From: Oscillospiraceae bacterium
GTDB lineage: Bacteria; Bacillota; Clostridia; UBA1212; SIG427
Reading direction: 5' to 3'
DNA: 64,000 nt
Assembly (NCBI GenBank): GCA_015069135.1
Contig: SVJE01000005.1
Coordinates: 124,001 to 188,000, forward strand
A program made the translations under genes and the position numbers. Shown one piece after another: positions 14,494 to 22,933 of the stretch (positions are counted from its first letter, which is position 1; the number at the start of each line of letters is the position of its first letter). The notes beneath the pieces are model-generated. The model had not been told where the DNA came from. It made no database searches and saw only the letters and a program-made list of their open reading frames with translations.

Positions 14494-17400
14494 TTACTGT
14501 TTTCTTTTAACACAATTATCCAAAAATTCCTTAGCCTCTTTAAGAACTGTACCCTTTACCTCTAATGAGAGATAAGGGTCTGTCCCCGCGTTAAGAAGAA
14601 TTTTACCTTTATACAAATCCATAATCTCCGGCAGAAACTCATTTTCTGTAATTCTGGAATTTTTATGGAACACAAAAATTAATCTGTTGTTTTTAGTAAA
14701 CACATCAGAAAAACCGCAAATCCCGGCAATATACCTTATATATGATACTTCCATAAGACTCTGTACTTCTTTAGGCACATCCCCAAATCTGTCAATAAGT
14801 TCATCAGTAAGATCATATATATCCTCTCTTGAAGTAATAGCGGCTATTTTACGATAAATATCTACACGAACCTCATCGTCTTCAACATATTCAGAAGGTA
14901 CAAAAGCACTCACATCCAAGCCGACTGTAACTTCCGGTATTTCCGTCAGTGTCTGTCCCCCTGCTTCAGCTACTACCTGGGAAAGCAGCTTACAGTACAT
15001 GTCATAACCAACAACTGCCAGCTGACCGTGCTGTTGTTCACCAAGAACACTTCCTGCACCTCTTATTTCCAAATCTCGAAGAGCTATTTTGAAACCTGAG
15101 CCAAACTCAGTAAATTCACGAATAGTTTGAAGCCTTTTTTCTGCAATCTCACTTATATTTTTATCTTTTTTATATGTTATATAGGCATAAGCAGTTCTTG
15201 AAGATCTACCAACTCTACCTCTTATCTGATACATCTGGGCAAGTCCAAGTCTGTCCCCATCTTCAACAATAACAGTGTTGGCATTTGGAAGGTCAAGACC
15301 TGACTCTATTATAGTGGTACACAAAAGCACGTCATATTCTCCTGCCTGGAATGCAGCCATAGTATCTTCCAATTCCCGCTCGGACATCTGGCCATGAGCT
15401 ACTGCAACGCGAGCCTCCGGCACAATAGTATTAAGCCACATTTTCTTTTCAAGTATTGTGCGTACTCTGTTGTAAAGGTAGAAAACTTGTCCTTTTCGTC
15501 CCATTTCTCTGTAAATTGCATTTTTAACAATATCCGGTGTAAGTTCTGTTACAAAAGTTTGCACAGGCTTACGGTCAACCGGTGGTTCTTCAAGGATACT
15601 GATATCACGTATGCCGGAAAGAGACATGTGCAAAGTTCTTGGTATAGGAGTAGCACTTAGTGATAAAATGTCCACATCCGGTCGGGATTGTTTAAGTTTT
15701 TCTTTGTGCATTACACCAAAGCGCTGCTCTTCGTCTATAATTACTAGGCCAAGATTCTTAAAATCTAATTTTTTCTGTAAAATGCTGTGAGTTCCTACCA
15801 AAATGTCTATTTTACCGCTTGCTGTATTTTTCAGAACCTGCGTGCGTTCCTTTGGTGTACGGAAACGACAAAGGTAGTCCACTGTTACAGGGAAATCCTT
15901 AAACCTCTGTACAAAATTCTGATAATGCTGTTGTGCCAGAACTGTAGTAGGACACAAAAAAGCTACCTGTTTACCATCACATACCGCTTTAAATGCTGCC
16001 CTTAAAGCAACTTCCGTTTTACCATACCCTACATCACCACAAAGAAGTCTTTCCATCGGGCGCGGAAGTTCCATATCCGCTTTTATTTCCTCTACACATT
16101 TAAGCTGATCTTCTGTTTCCTCATATATAAAGCCTTCTTCAAATTCTTTTTGCCACACTGTGTCTTCGCTGAATGCATGCCCTTTCACTTTAGAACGCTT
16201 TGCATACAAATCTACCAATTCCTGAGCATACTCCCGCAAGGAATCTTTTATTTTAGCTGTAGTACGGGACCATTCGGCACCGCCCATTTTATTCACTTTG
16301 GGCACTTTACCTTCTGCGCCAATATATTTCTGAACTATCTCAAGCTGATATGTGGGCACATAAACAACACCGTCGTCGGCATACAGAATCTTAACATAAT
16401 CCTTTCTTACACCCTGGCTTTCAATAGTTTCAATACCGTCGAATTTACCTATACCGTGAATTTCGTGTACCACAAAATCTCCCGGCTTTATATCTGCAAA
16501 GCTGGTTATAGGATTGCTTTTTTTCTTACGTTTTTTCTCTGCACGTTCTTTTTTGAAGAAAGATTTACCACTGATAACAGAGACACCCGCGGTAGGGTAC
16601 ACAAATCCATTCTCAAGACCACCCACGGCAACACCCACATGAAAATCTTTACAGTGTCTGTCCCCGCAAAAAACGGCGTCAGAAAAGCCATGATCTTTAA
16701 GATACTCTAAAGCTCTGTTGGCTTTGCTCTCGGTTTCTGTCAGCACTAATATTTTACCCACTGATGATTCTTCAACACCCTTAGGAAAAGGCTCAGCAAT
16801 TTTAACAGGTACTATAAATTCCTGTTGGCGTCCTCTATCCGCCAAAATGCCTGGTGAGAATAATTCCATAAACGATATGGCAGGACTTACTTTCTTCGCA
16901 CAACAAGCAACCTGTTCAAAAGGCATTAACATATCGAAACACTGAGGTAATAAGGGTATTCTTTCAGCTACCGATTCACAAACCCGACGATGTTCATCCA
17001 ACAAGAAGTTTTCCGTCTCCTTAAGTGCACCGTGCCTATCAAAAAATACCAATGCTTCTTTCGTATATGAAAAAACATTAAAGTCTGTCCCCAAAATAAA
17101 AGGAAGATATCTATCATATCCCGGGAATTTATGACCGGAACTCATCAGATTCAGATCAGCCTCAATCTTTCTCATTAAGGCTCGGACATTGGACGCATTT
17201 TCTTTCAGTGTCTGTCCCCTTGTAAAATCATCTGCAGCATCAAGTATGCGTTTCCTTATTTTAAGTTCCGTTTCCACAGAAAAAATATTTGTTTCACTGT
17301 CAGGTAGAACTTCAACAGTGTCTGTCCCCTCGATAGTCCTCTGAGACACCACATCAAAGCTCCTTATAGAATCAACTTCCGTATCAAAAAACTCCACACG

Positions 17401-17967
17401 ATAAGGCACATCTGCAGAAGAAGGAAACACATCCAGGATGTACCCCCTTAAAGAAAATTGACCTCTACCTTCAACAGAAGACACACGCTGATATCCCATA
17501 GCCGTCAGGCGCTCTGCCAATTTTACAGTATCGTAATTCTGTCCTTGTTCAATACTTAAAATTTGACCTTTTAACATATCAGGAGACGGTAAATACTGCA
17601 TAGCAGCCTGAAGTGGCATAACTAAAATCTGCCAATCTCCCTCCATAAGCTTTTTCAAAGACATCATTCTCTGAAAATTACCATCACGTCCTCTTGCTTC
17701 CACATCATAAAGCACATCTTCTCTTGCCGGCAAATAAACAACTCTGTCTCCGCAGAAAAAACAAAAGTCCGAATATCGAGACGTAGCCTCAAGTTCATTT
17801 GCAGCTATATATACAATTTTGTTTTCATCTGAAAAAAGATACGCAAAATGGGCCTTTGCTGAAGAGGAAAGACCGGTAAAATAATTTTCATTTCCTTTTG
17901 ATTCCACCGCAGACTTCCACTTCTTAAATTCAGGAAGTCCCTTTACGGCTCGGGTAAAAAATTCCAT
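14494..17967 (-). CDS. mfd: Transcription-repair coupling factor Mfd
   Basis: Translocase of ~1157 residues that removes RNA polymerase stalled at lesions and recruits UvrA. Order: UvrB-like N-terminal domains (about 1-340), the RNA polymerase-interacting CarD-like domain (GDFVVHEIHGIGKFDG), a RecG-like helicase with Walker A CGDVGYGKTEVALRAA and DEEQRFGV, the translocation motif region GLAQMYQIRGRVGRS, and a C-terminal TRCF domain. I start at ATG 17965-17967, with GGGGAG upstream, overlapping the pth stop as TAATG. The gene carries four exact copies of the dispersed motif (14947, 16652, 17206, 17316) and degenerate ones near 14577, 15246 and 17083, the densest cluster in the window. Several sit where family alignments, as remembered, need no gap. 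Confidence 0.97.
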   Translation of the reverse strand: MEFFTRAVKGLPEFKKWKSAVESKGNENYFTGLSSSAKAHFAYLFSDENKIVYIAANELEATSRYSDFCFFCGDRVVYLPAREDVLYDVEARGRDGNFQRMMSLKKLMEGDWQILVMPLQAAMQYLPSPDMLKGQILSIEQGQNYDTVKLAERLTAMGYQRVSSVEGRGQFSLRGYILDVFPSSADVPYRVEFFDTEVDSIRSFDVVSQRTIEGTDTVEVLPDSETNIFSVETELKIRKRILDAADDFTRGQTLKENASNVRALMRKIEADLNLMSSGHKFPGYDRYLPFILGTDFNVFSYTKEALVFFDRHGALKETENFLLDEHRRVCESVAERIPLLPQCFDMLMPFEQVACCAKKVSPAISFMELFSPGILADRGRQQEFIVPVKIAEPFPKGVEESSVGKILVLTETESKANRALEYLKDHGFSDAVFCGDRHCKDFHVGVAVGGLENGFVYPTAGVSVISGKSFFKKERAEKKRKKKSNPITSFADIKPGDFVVHEIHGIGKFDGIETIESQGVRKDYVKILYADDGVVYVPTYQLEIVQKYIGAEGKVPKVNKMGGAEWSRTTAKIKDSLREYAQELVDLYAKRSKVKGHAFSEDTVWQKEFEEGFIYEETEDQLKCVEEIKADMELPRPMERLLCGDVGYGKTEVALRAAFKAVCDGKQVAFLCPTTVLAQQHYQNFVQRFKDFPVTVDYLCRFRTPKERTQVLKNTASGKIDILVGTHSILQKKLDFKNLGLVIIDEEQRFGVMHKEKLKQSRPDVDILSLSATPIPRTLHMSLSGIRDISILEEPPVDRKPVQTFVTELTPDIVKNAIYREMGRKGQVFYLYNRVRTILEKKMWLNTIVPEARVAVAHGQMSERELEDTMAAFQAGEYDVLLCTTIIESGLDLPNANTVIVEDGDRLGLAQMYQIRGRVGRSSRTAYAYITYKKDKNISEIAEKRLQTIREFTEFGSGFKIALRDLEIRGAGSVLGEQQHGQLAVVGYDMYCKLLSQVVAEAGGQTLTEIPEVTVGLDVSAFVPSEYVEDDEVRVDIYRKIAAITSREDIYDLTDELIDRFGDVPKEVQSLMEVSYIRYIAGICGFSDVFTKNNRLIFVFHKNSRITENEFLPEIMDLYKGKILLNAGTDPYLSLEVKGTVLKEAKEFLDNCVKRKQ
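14947..14960 (-). repeat. Dispersed motif copy in mfd (GQTL frame)
   Basis: Coding strand GGGGACAGACACTG read as Gly-Gln-Thr-Leu (AGGQTLTEIPE) just before the C-terminal TRCF domain. Confidence 0.9.
16652..16665 (-). repeat. Dispersed motif copy in mfd (GDRHC frame)
   Basis: Coding strand GGGGACAGACACTG read as Gly-Asp-Arg-His-Cys (CGDRHCKDF). Confidence 0.9.
17206..17219 (-). repeat. Dispersed motif copy in mfd (GQTL frame, second)
   Basis: Coding strand GGGGACAGACACTG read as Gly-Gln-Thr-Leu (TRGQTLKEN). Confidence 0.9.
17316..17329 (-). repeat. Dispersed motif copy in mfd (GTDT frame)
   Basis: Coding strand GGGGACAGACACTG read as Gly-Thr-Asp-Thr (TIEGTDTVEVLP), 97 bp from the next copy. 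Confidence 0.9.
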
Positions 17968-18566
17968 TATTTCTCCCCGCAATTAAATTTATTCATGGTA
18001 AAATCACAACCTTTTGTTATGATTGAAACCACAGCTTCCGAAGCTTTCTTTCTGCCCTCAATAATTTTCTCTAATTCTTCGGTGGTAAAATACCCAATTA
18101 CATACTGAGCCAGATCCATAAAAGAAGGCTGTTTGCCGATACCTAGTCTCACCCTTGGAAAATCTGTAGTCCCCAGGTGCTCTATAACAGACTTCATTCC
18201 TCTGTGACTACCTGCACGACCCTTTGCTCTTACTCTTACAGCCCCGGTTTCAATATCAATATCGTCATAAATTATAATCAATTTATCAAGAGTAGCCTTG
18301 TACCAATTCATAACTTTAGATACACACTCTCCGCTTAAATTCATATAAGTAGAAGGCTTAACCAAAACCACTTTCTCACCTTGTATTTTACCTTCTCCTA
18401 TTGTGCCCTGAAATTTCTTTTTAGAAACATCTATTCCATATTCAGACGCCAAAATATCAACTACAGCAAAGCCACAGTTGTGTCTTGTGTTATCATATTG
18501 TGAACCTATATTACCAAGACCCACTATAATCCATCTGTCGTTGTCTGTCGATTTTCTGAAGAACAT
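17967..18566 (-). CDS. pth: Peptidyl-tRNA hydrolase
   Basis: Cytosolic esterase that releases peptides from prematurely dropped peptidyl-tRNA. It has 199 residues, the usual size. Signature motifs are VGLGNIGSQYDNTRHNCGF (catalytic Asn and His), KPSTYMNLSG (Asn), DDIDIETGAVRVRAKGRAGS and HRGMKSVIEHLG, followed by FPRVRLGIG. The stop overlaps the mfd start by one base, so the pair should be coupled. Minus-strand GGTAAAAT-family words occur at 17997, 18084 and 18385. An initial acidic/basic stretch (FFRKSTDNDRWI) precedes the canonical start. Confidence 0.97.
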   Translation of the reverse strand: MFFRKSTDNDRWIIVGLGNIGSQYDNTRHNCGFAVVDILASEYGIDVSKKKFQGTIGEGKIQGEKVVLVKPSTYMNLSGECVSKVMNWYKATLDKLIIIYDDIDIETGAVRVRAKGRAGSHRGMKSVIEHLGTTDFPRVRLGIGKQPSFMDLAQYVIGYFTTEELEKIIEGRKKASEAVVSIITKGCDFTMNKFNCGEK

Positions 18567-18641
18567 AATTACTCCTGTTTTTCGATTTTACAAATTATCG
18601 ATTTATTTTACCACAAAACAAAATTCGTGTACATTCTTTCG

Positions 18642-18670
18642 TTGATTTTACATAAAATACATGATAAGAT
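18642..18670 (+). promoter_or_regulatory. Possible murC promoter
   Basis: TTGATT (18642-18647), 17 nt, TAAGAT (18665-18670), about 38 bp before the murC start, in the divergent pth/murC gap. Confidence 0.45.
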
Positions 18671-18708
18671 GGTAATGTTAAAATTTACAAAAAATCGAGG
18701 CGTTTTCC

Positions 18709-20112
18709 TTGGATAATATAAATGATATTTTAAAGAATATAAAGAAAGTTCACATGATTGGTATCGGCGGCTCCAGTATGAATGGTATCGCCACAATTAT
18801 AATGAACTATGGTATTTCAGTAACAGGTTCCGACAGAGGCCCTTCTAAAGCCACCGAAAAACTGGAAGCATTAGGGGCAAAGGTTTTCTTTGGTCATGCA
18901 GAAGAAAACTTACCTGACGACTGTGATCTTGTGGTTTATACTTTGGCAATTTCTCAGGATAACCCTGAATTCCTCAAAGCTAAAAAGCTGAATATTCACA
19001 CAATGGAACGTGGCACTTTCTTAGGTTATGTTGCAGCTCAGCATCAGTATTCATTGGCTATTTCCGGAACTCACGGTAAGACTACAACTACCAGTATGAC
19101 AGCGGCAATTCTTATGGCTGCATCCAAAGATCCTTGCGTACATTTAGGCGGTTATTTCCCTATGATTGAAGGAAGTGTAAGAGCTTCCACAAGTCCCTAT
19201 TTTGTAACAGAAGCCTGTGAATACCACAAAAACCTTCTGAACCTTTCACCTTATGCAGGTATTATTCTGAATATTGAAGCAGAACATCTGGACTTTTACA
19301 AAGGTGGTTTGCCTGAAATAATGGAAACGTTTTCAGAGTTTGCCGGTAAAATATCCCCTGACGGCTTTTTACTGGTGTGTAAAGACAACGACTGTGCTGT
19401 TGAAGCATCAAAGGCCGCTAAGTGTAAAGTAATTACATATTCTATAGAGAATCCTGAAGCTGACTTCTACTGTAAAAACGTTGACATTTTACCGGAAGGG
19501 ATTTCACATTTTACCATCTGTAAAGGGGATGCTTCCTTGGTAGACATAGAGCTTCCGGTACCGGGACATCATAATATTTCAAACGCACTGGCCGCAAGTG
19601 TGGCAGCTATGGAATTGGGTTGTACCCCTTTAGATGTAGCTCATGGTTTATCTGTATTCCACAACACCGACAGACGTTTCCAGGTTAAGGGTAAAATGAA
19701 CGGTGCCTTGTTGGTTGACGACTATGCTCACCACCCTACTGAAATAAAGGCTGTAATTCACACAGCCAACGAGATGCTTGAAGGCACCGGTAAAATATGG
19801 AGTATATTCCAGCCGCACACTTATTCAAGAGCTAAAGCTTTTGGTGATGAATTCTGCGAAGCATTAAGAGGCAGTACAAAAGTTATTATTGCTGATATTT
19901 ATGCTGCCAGAGAGCCCGATCCGGGAGATATAAATTCTTCTATGCTGGCTGACAGATTCAACAGCAAAGGTGTGCCTACAATTTATATTTCAAACTTTGA
20001 AGAAATTAAAGATTATATACGCAAAAATGCAACTGAAGGTGACATTGTAGTTACATTGGGTGCAGGAGACATAAATAAGGTTGTAGCTGAATTGGCTGAG
20101 GAAAGTAAATAA
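18709..20112 (+). CDS. murC: UDP-N-acetylmuramate-L-alanine ligase
   Basis: ATP-dependent ligase adding L-alanine to UDP-MurNAc in cytoplasmic peptidoglycan synthesis. It has 467 residues. The N-terminal Rossmann motif is MIGIGGSSMNGIATI, a variant of the usual GIGGxGMSG. The ATP motif SGTHGKTTTTSMTAAI follows near residue 115, then EACEYHKNLLNLSPY, NIEAEHLDFY and DDYAHHPTEI. The start is TTG at 18709 with GAGG ~9 nt upstream and the product beginning MDNINDILKNIKKV. It is the only plus-strand gene among minus-strand neighbours. Five GGTAAAAT-type words lie within it. Confidence 0.96.
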   Translation: MDNINDILKNIKKVHMIGIGGSSMNGIATIIMNYGISVTGSDRGPSKATEKLEALGAKVFFGHAEENLPDDCDLVVYTLAISQDNPEFLKAKKLNIHTMERGTFLGYVAAQHQYSLAISGTHGKTTTTSMTAAILMAASKDPCVHLGGYFPMIEGSVRASTSPYFVTEACEYHKNLLNLSPYAGIILNIEAEHLDFYKGGLPEIMETFSEFAGKISPDGFLLVCKDNDCAVEASKAAKCKVITYSIENPEADFYCKNVDILPEGISHFTICKGDASLVDIELPVPGHHNISNALAASVAAMELGCTPLDVAHGLSVFHNTDRRFQVKGKMNGALLVDDYAHHPTEIKAVIHTANEMLEGTGKIWSIFQPHTYSRAKAFGDEFCEALRGSTKVIIADIYAAREPDPGDINSSMLADRFNSKGVPTIYISNFEEIKDYIRKNATEGDIVVTLGAGDINKVVAELAEESK

Positions 20113-20127
20113 GTCAACATAAAATTT

Positions 20128-20165
20128 AAGGATTGCCAACCAAACTTGGAAGGCAACCCTTTACT
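20128..20165. terminator. Possible terminator between convergent murC and mreB-type gene
   Basis: The arms TTGCC and GGCAA enclose a 14-nt loop in GGATTGCC...GGCAACCC. The following T-rich stretch is weak, so this is tentative. Confidence 0.35.
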
Positions 20166-20181
20166 TATTATCTCTTTCAAA

Positions 20182-21192
20182 TTAAATATTAGTCTTCTGC
20201 TGCTCCGACATTGTTGTCAGCACCTTGTAAGCACCGTTTACAACACAAAGTCCCGGATTTTCGGCTATAGTTACATCAATACCTGTACTTCTGTGAATCA
20301 GTTCAGCTAATCCCTTTATAAGGCTACCGTTACCTGTCATAAGAATACCTCTGCTGTAAATATCTCCTGCAAGTTCTGGTGGAGTATTACCCAACACCTC
20401 ATGGATACAATCAAGTATAGGAAGTGCAACTTCCATCATTGTTTCCATAAGTTCATCAGAAGTTATAGTCTGCTCCTTGTACGCACCTTCAATAACATCA
20501 GTACCATGGATTTCCATAGTATTGGTAACCATACCGTGATAAAGACAGGCCAATTCTTTTTTAATTCTTTCAGCTTCCAAAGGACCTATCATCATCCCAT
20601 ACTGTTTCTTTATATATTCCATAATAGCTGTGTCAAAACTGTCACCAGCTACTTTTATACTTTTACCGGAAACAACACCCTGGAAAGATACCACCGCCAC
20701 ATCCGTAGTACCGCCACCTATATCCACAATCATGTGGCCGTAAGCATTTTCCACATTAAGACCTGCACCAATAGCCGCAGCCAAAGGCTCTTCAATCATA
20801 AATACTCTGGCACAGCCTGCCTCCTGCGCAACTCTCTCAACTGCACGCTTTTCCACTTCTGTTGTATGTAACGGAACAGCCACCATAACGTCAGGTTTTA
20901 ATATTCTATGGAAGAAATTTGTAATATTGCTATTAAGATAATAGCTGATCATTTTTTTTGTAAGGGTAAAATGTGATACAACACCTGACGCCACTGGTCT
21001 TATAACTTCTGTATCCGGATTGACGCGACCAAGCATTGTCTTTGATTCATCGCCTATGGCAACAATAGTGTCGGTTCCCTTTTTTACAGAAACCAGTGAA
21101 GGTTGATTAACAACTATACCTTTATTTTCCAGATACATCAAAATAGTATCTGTACCTAAATCTATTGCAACATTCTGTCGAAAAAATCCCAT
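20182..21192 (-). CDS. MreB/Mbl-family rod-shape protein
   Basis: Bacterial actin of 336 residues that forms membrane-associated filaments guiding cell-wall synthesis. Actin-fold ATP motifs are AIDLGTDTILMYLENKG (phosphate 1), VDIGGGTTDVAVVSF (phosphate 2) and RGILMTGNGSLIKGL (adenosine). EEPLAAAIGAGL is also typical. AAGGAG lies 6-7 nt before the ATG. It stands alone, without mreC or mreD, so it may be an Mbl/MreBH-type paralogue rather than the mreBCD copy. The GTDT near the N-terminus is a natural family feature and its DNA does not match the dispersed motif. Confidence 0.92.
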   Translation of the reverse strand: MGFFRQNVAIDLGTDTILMYLENKGIVVNQPSLVSVKKGTDTIVAIGDESKTMLGRVNPDTEVIRPVASGVVSHFTLTKKMISYYLNSNITNFFHRILKPDVMVAVPLHTTEVEKRAVERVAQEAGCARVFMIEEPLAAAIGAGLNVENAYGHMIVDIGGGTTDVAVVSFQGVVSGKSIKVAGDSFDTAIMEYIKKQYGMMIGPLEAERIKKELACLYHGMVTNTMEIHGTDVIEGAYKEQTITSDELMETMMEVALPILDCIHEVLGNTPPELAGDIYSRGILMTGNGSLIKGLAELIHRSTGIDVTIAENPGLCVVNGAYKVLTTMSEQQKTNI

Positions 21193-21284
21193 TTAAGTTT
21201 CTCCTTGAAAGTTTATCTTATGTACACAGCAACATCATAACATATTTTTTCTCATATGAAAAGTTTTTCACGGGGACTTTTCAT

Positions 21285-21298
21285 GGGGACAGACACTC
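21285..21298 (+). repeat. Dispersed motif copy upstream of the mreB-type gene
   Basis: TTTTCAT followed by GGGGACAGACACTC. Just before it, 21265-21276, lies a partial repeat TTTTTCACGGGGAC, so the element looks partly duplicated in tandem. Confidence 0.9.
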
Positions 21299-21306
21299 CC
21301 AAAAAG

Positions 21307-21338
21307 TATAAAACAAAAGCTCCTCTATACCGGGAGCT
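21307..21338 (-). terminator. Terminator of the YitT gene
   Basis: Minus strand: arms AGCTCC (right arm at 21333-21338) and GGAGCT (21319-21324), then TTTTGTTTT, directly downstream of the YitT stop. Confidence 0.7.
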
Positions 21339-21346
21339 CATTTTAT

Positions 21347-22216
21347 CTAATTCACTTTAAACACATCAGCCACTTCGCTAATCATAATATAGGCAGCCGG
21401 ATCAATTTCGTGAACAATATCTTTCATCCTCGGAACCTGAAAACGGTTAACCACAAAATACACCATGGTTTTTGGTGCATTGGAATAACCACCGGTTGCC
21501 TCAACTTTTGTCAGCCCGCTCTCAAAAGTTTCCGACAGAGTACTGCATATTTCATCAGGTTTTTCAGTAACAATAATTGCACATTTTTCTCTATCAAAAC
21601 CTTCAACTATAAAGTCCACTGTCTTAAGTGCTGCCATATACGTTACAATGGAATAAAGAGGTAAAATCCAACTTCCTATAACAAAACCGCACACCACATA
21701 CAAAATCACATTGTATATCATCACAAAAGTACCTACTGTAATACTCAGTCTTTTAGCAAAAATTACAGCCATAACTTCGATGCCATCCATAGCACCACCA
21801 TATCTTATAGCAAGACCAGAACCTACACCTGAAATCACACCGCCGAATAATGCACACAAAAGAAGATCTGTCCCCGCCAAAGGAGAAGCTATACTTACAT
21901 CGATTGGTAAAATGTCAGTTATAAGCCATGCAGTCAATGAATATATGGCAACGGTATATGTAGCATATATTGTAAAAAGCGGACCCTGTTTTTTAAGCCC
22001 GTATATGAACAACGGTACATTAAGAATAATAAGAAAAAGTGATAAAGAAAGCCATGGTGGTGTTACCTGAGACAATAACATGGATGTGCCGGAAATACCA
22101 CTGTCATATAAATTAACCGGTGACAAAAATATAGTAATACCTATAGCATTTATCATACCTGCTAGGGTCAGCATCAAAATATTTTTAATTTTTATTTCTT
22201 TCAAAAATTTAAACAT
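21347..22216 (-). CDS. YitT family membrane protein (DUF161/DUF2179)
   Basis: A 289-residue protein with five to six hydrophobic helices in the first ~200 residues (GMINAIGITIFLSPVNLYDSG, GGVISGVGSGLAIRYGGAMDG listed as regions) and a C-terminal cytoplasmic DUF2179 domain (CAIIVTEKPDEICSTLSE, TMVYFVVNRFQVPRMKDIV). This is the standard YitT layout. Function is unknown and proposals include transport. AGAGGATAAA precedes the ATG. It is 10 bp downstream of the two-component response regulator and may be co-transcribed with it. AGTDLLLC contains a degenerate copy of the dispersed motif (21864-21875). Confidence 0.88.
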   Translation of the reverse strand: MFKFLKEIKIKNILMLTLAGMINAIGITIFLSPVNLYDSGISGTSMLLSQVTPPWLSLSLFLIILNVPLFIYGLKKQGPLFTIYATYTVAIYSLTAWLITDILPIDVSIASPLAGTDLLLCALFGGVISGVGSGLAIRYGGAMDGIEVMAVIFAKRLSITVGTFVMIYNVILYVVCGFVIGSWILPLYSIVTYMAALKTVDFIVEGFDREKCAIIVTEKPDEICSTLSETFESGLTKVEATGGYSNAPKTMVYFVVNRFQVPRMKDIVHEIDPAAYIMISEVADVFKVN

Positions 22217-22225
22217 TTTATCCTC

Positions 22226-22933
22226 TTAATCATTTTTATCTTTCATGCGATAACCTACGCCCAGTTCATTAATAATATAACTGTCTTCTCCAGGTTTTGC
22301 CCCTAACTTTTTGCGGATATTAGCCATATTAACTTGGAGTTTTTTCGTACTCCCCTCATCATTACTTCCCCAAATAGCTTTGATTATTGCGGAATAAGTC
22401 AGAATTTTACCACTTTGCTGGGACAGAACACACACAATATTATATTCCGTTTGTGTCAGTTTAATTTCCACCCCATCAATATACACTCGCCTTGTGTCAT
22501 AGTCGATTGCCAGATTGTCCAAAGAGAATTTTCCTCCCTGAAAAACTCCAAGTTCGCAATTTCTACGACTATTTCTGAGTACAGTTCTGATTCTTGCAAG
22601 CAGCTCTCCGGAACCAAAAGGCTTTGTTATGTAGTCATTTGCACCTGTATCAAGTGCCTCTACCTTATCTTGTTCATCAGTTCTTGCAGAAAGTACAATC
22701 ACCGGGGCCGACCACTCTTTTCTTATTTCATTTATAAAAAAAGTTCCATCCATATCAGGAAGTCCCAAATCTAGAATAGTTAAATCCGGAACATGGGTTG
22801 TAAACATCATAATCGCTTCCTTACAGCTACCGGCCGTCACGACCTGATAGTCGTTAGCTTCCAACAAAGCAACCAAAAAATTTCTTATATTCACATCATC
22901 TTCAACTATAAGTATTTTATTTTTATTAGCCAT
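22226..22933 (-). CDS. KdpE-like OmpR-family response regulator
   Basis: A 235-residue response regulator. The receiver domain has the acidic pair in ILIVEDDVNI, phospho-acceptor Asp in LTILDLGLPDMDG, and the conserved Lys in GANDYITKPFG. The C-terminal winged helix has KLTQTEYNIVCVLSQQ and TKKLQVNMANIRKKLG. The closest family is KdpE. It overlaps the end of the sensor-kinase gene by 8 bp, so both proteins should be made together. No kdpFABC potassium ATPase genes lie in the window, so the target is open. Confidence 0.9.
   Translation of the reverse strand: MANKNKILIVEDDVNIRNFLVALLEANDYQVVTAGSCKEAIMMFTTHVPDLTILDLGLPDMDGTFFINEIRKEWSAPVIVLSARTDEQDKVEALDTGANDYITKPFGSGELLARIRTVLRNSRRNCELGVFQGGKFSLDNLAIDYDTRRVYIDGVEIKLTQTEYNIVCVLSQQSGKILTYSAIIKAIWGSNDEGSTKKLQVNMANIRKKLGAKPGEDSYIINELGVGYRMKDKND

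Noticed and set aside
21130..21192. GTDT near the N-terminus of the MreB-type protein as another dispersed motif
   Set aside because: The DNA (ggtacagatacta on the sense strand) does not match GGGGACAGACAC, and Gly-Thr is normal for the actin phosphate-1 loop.
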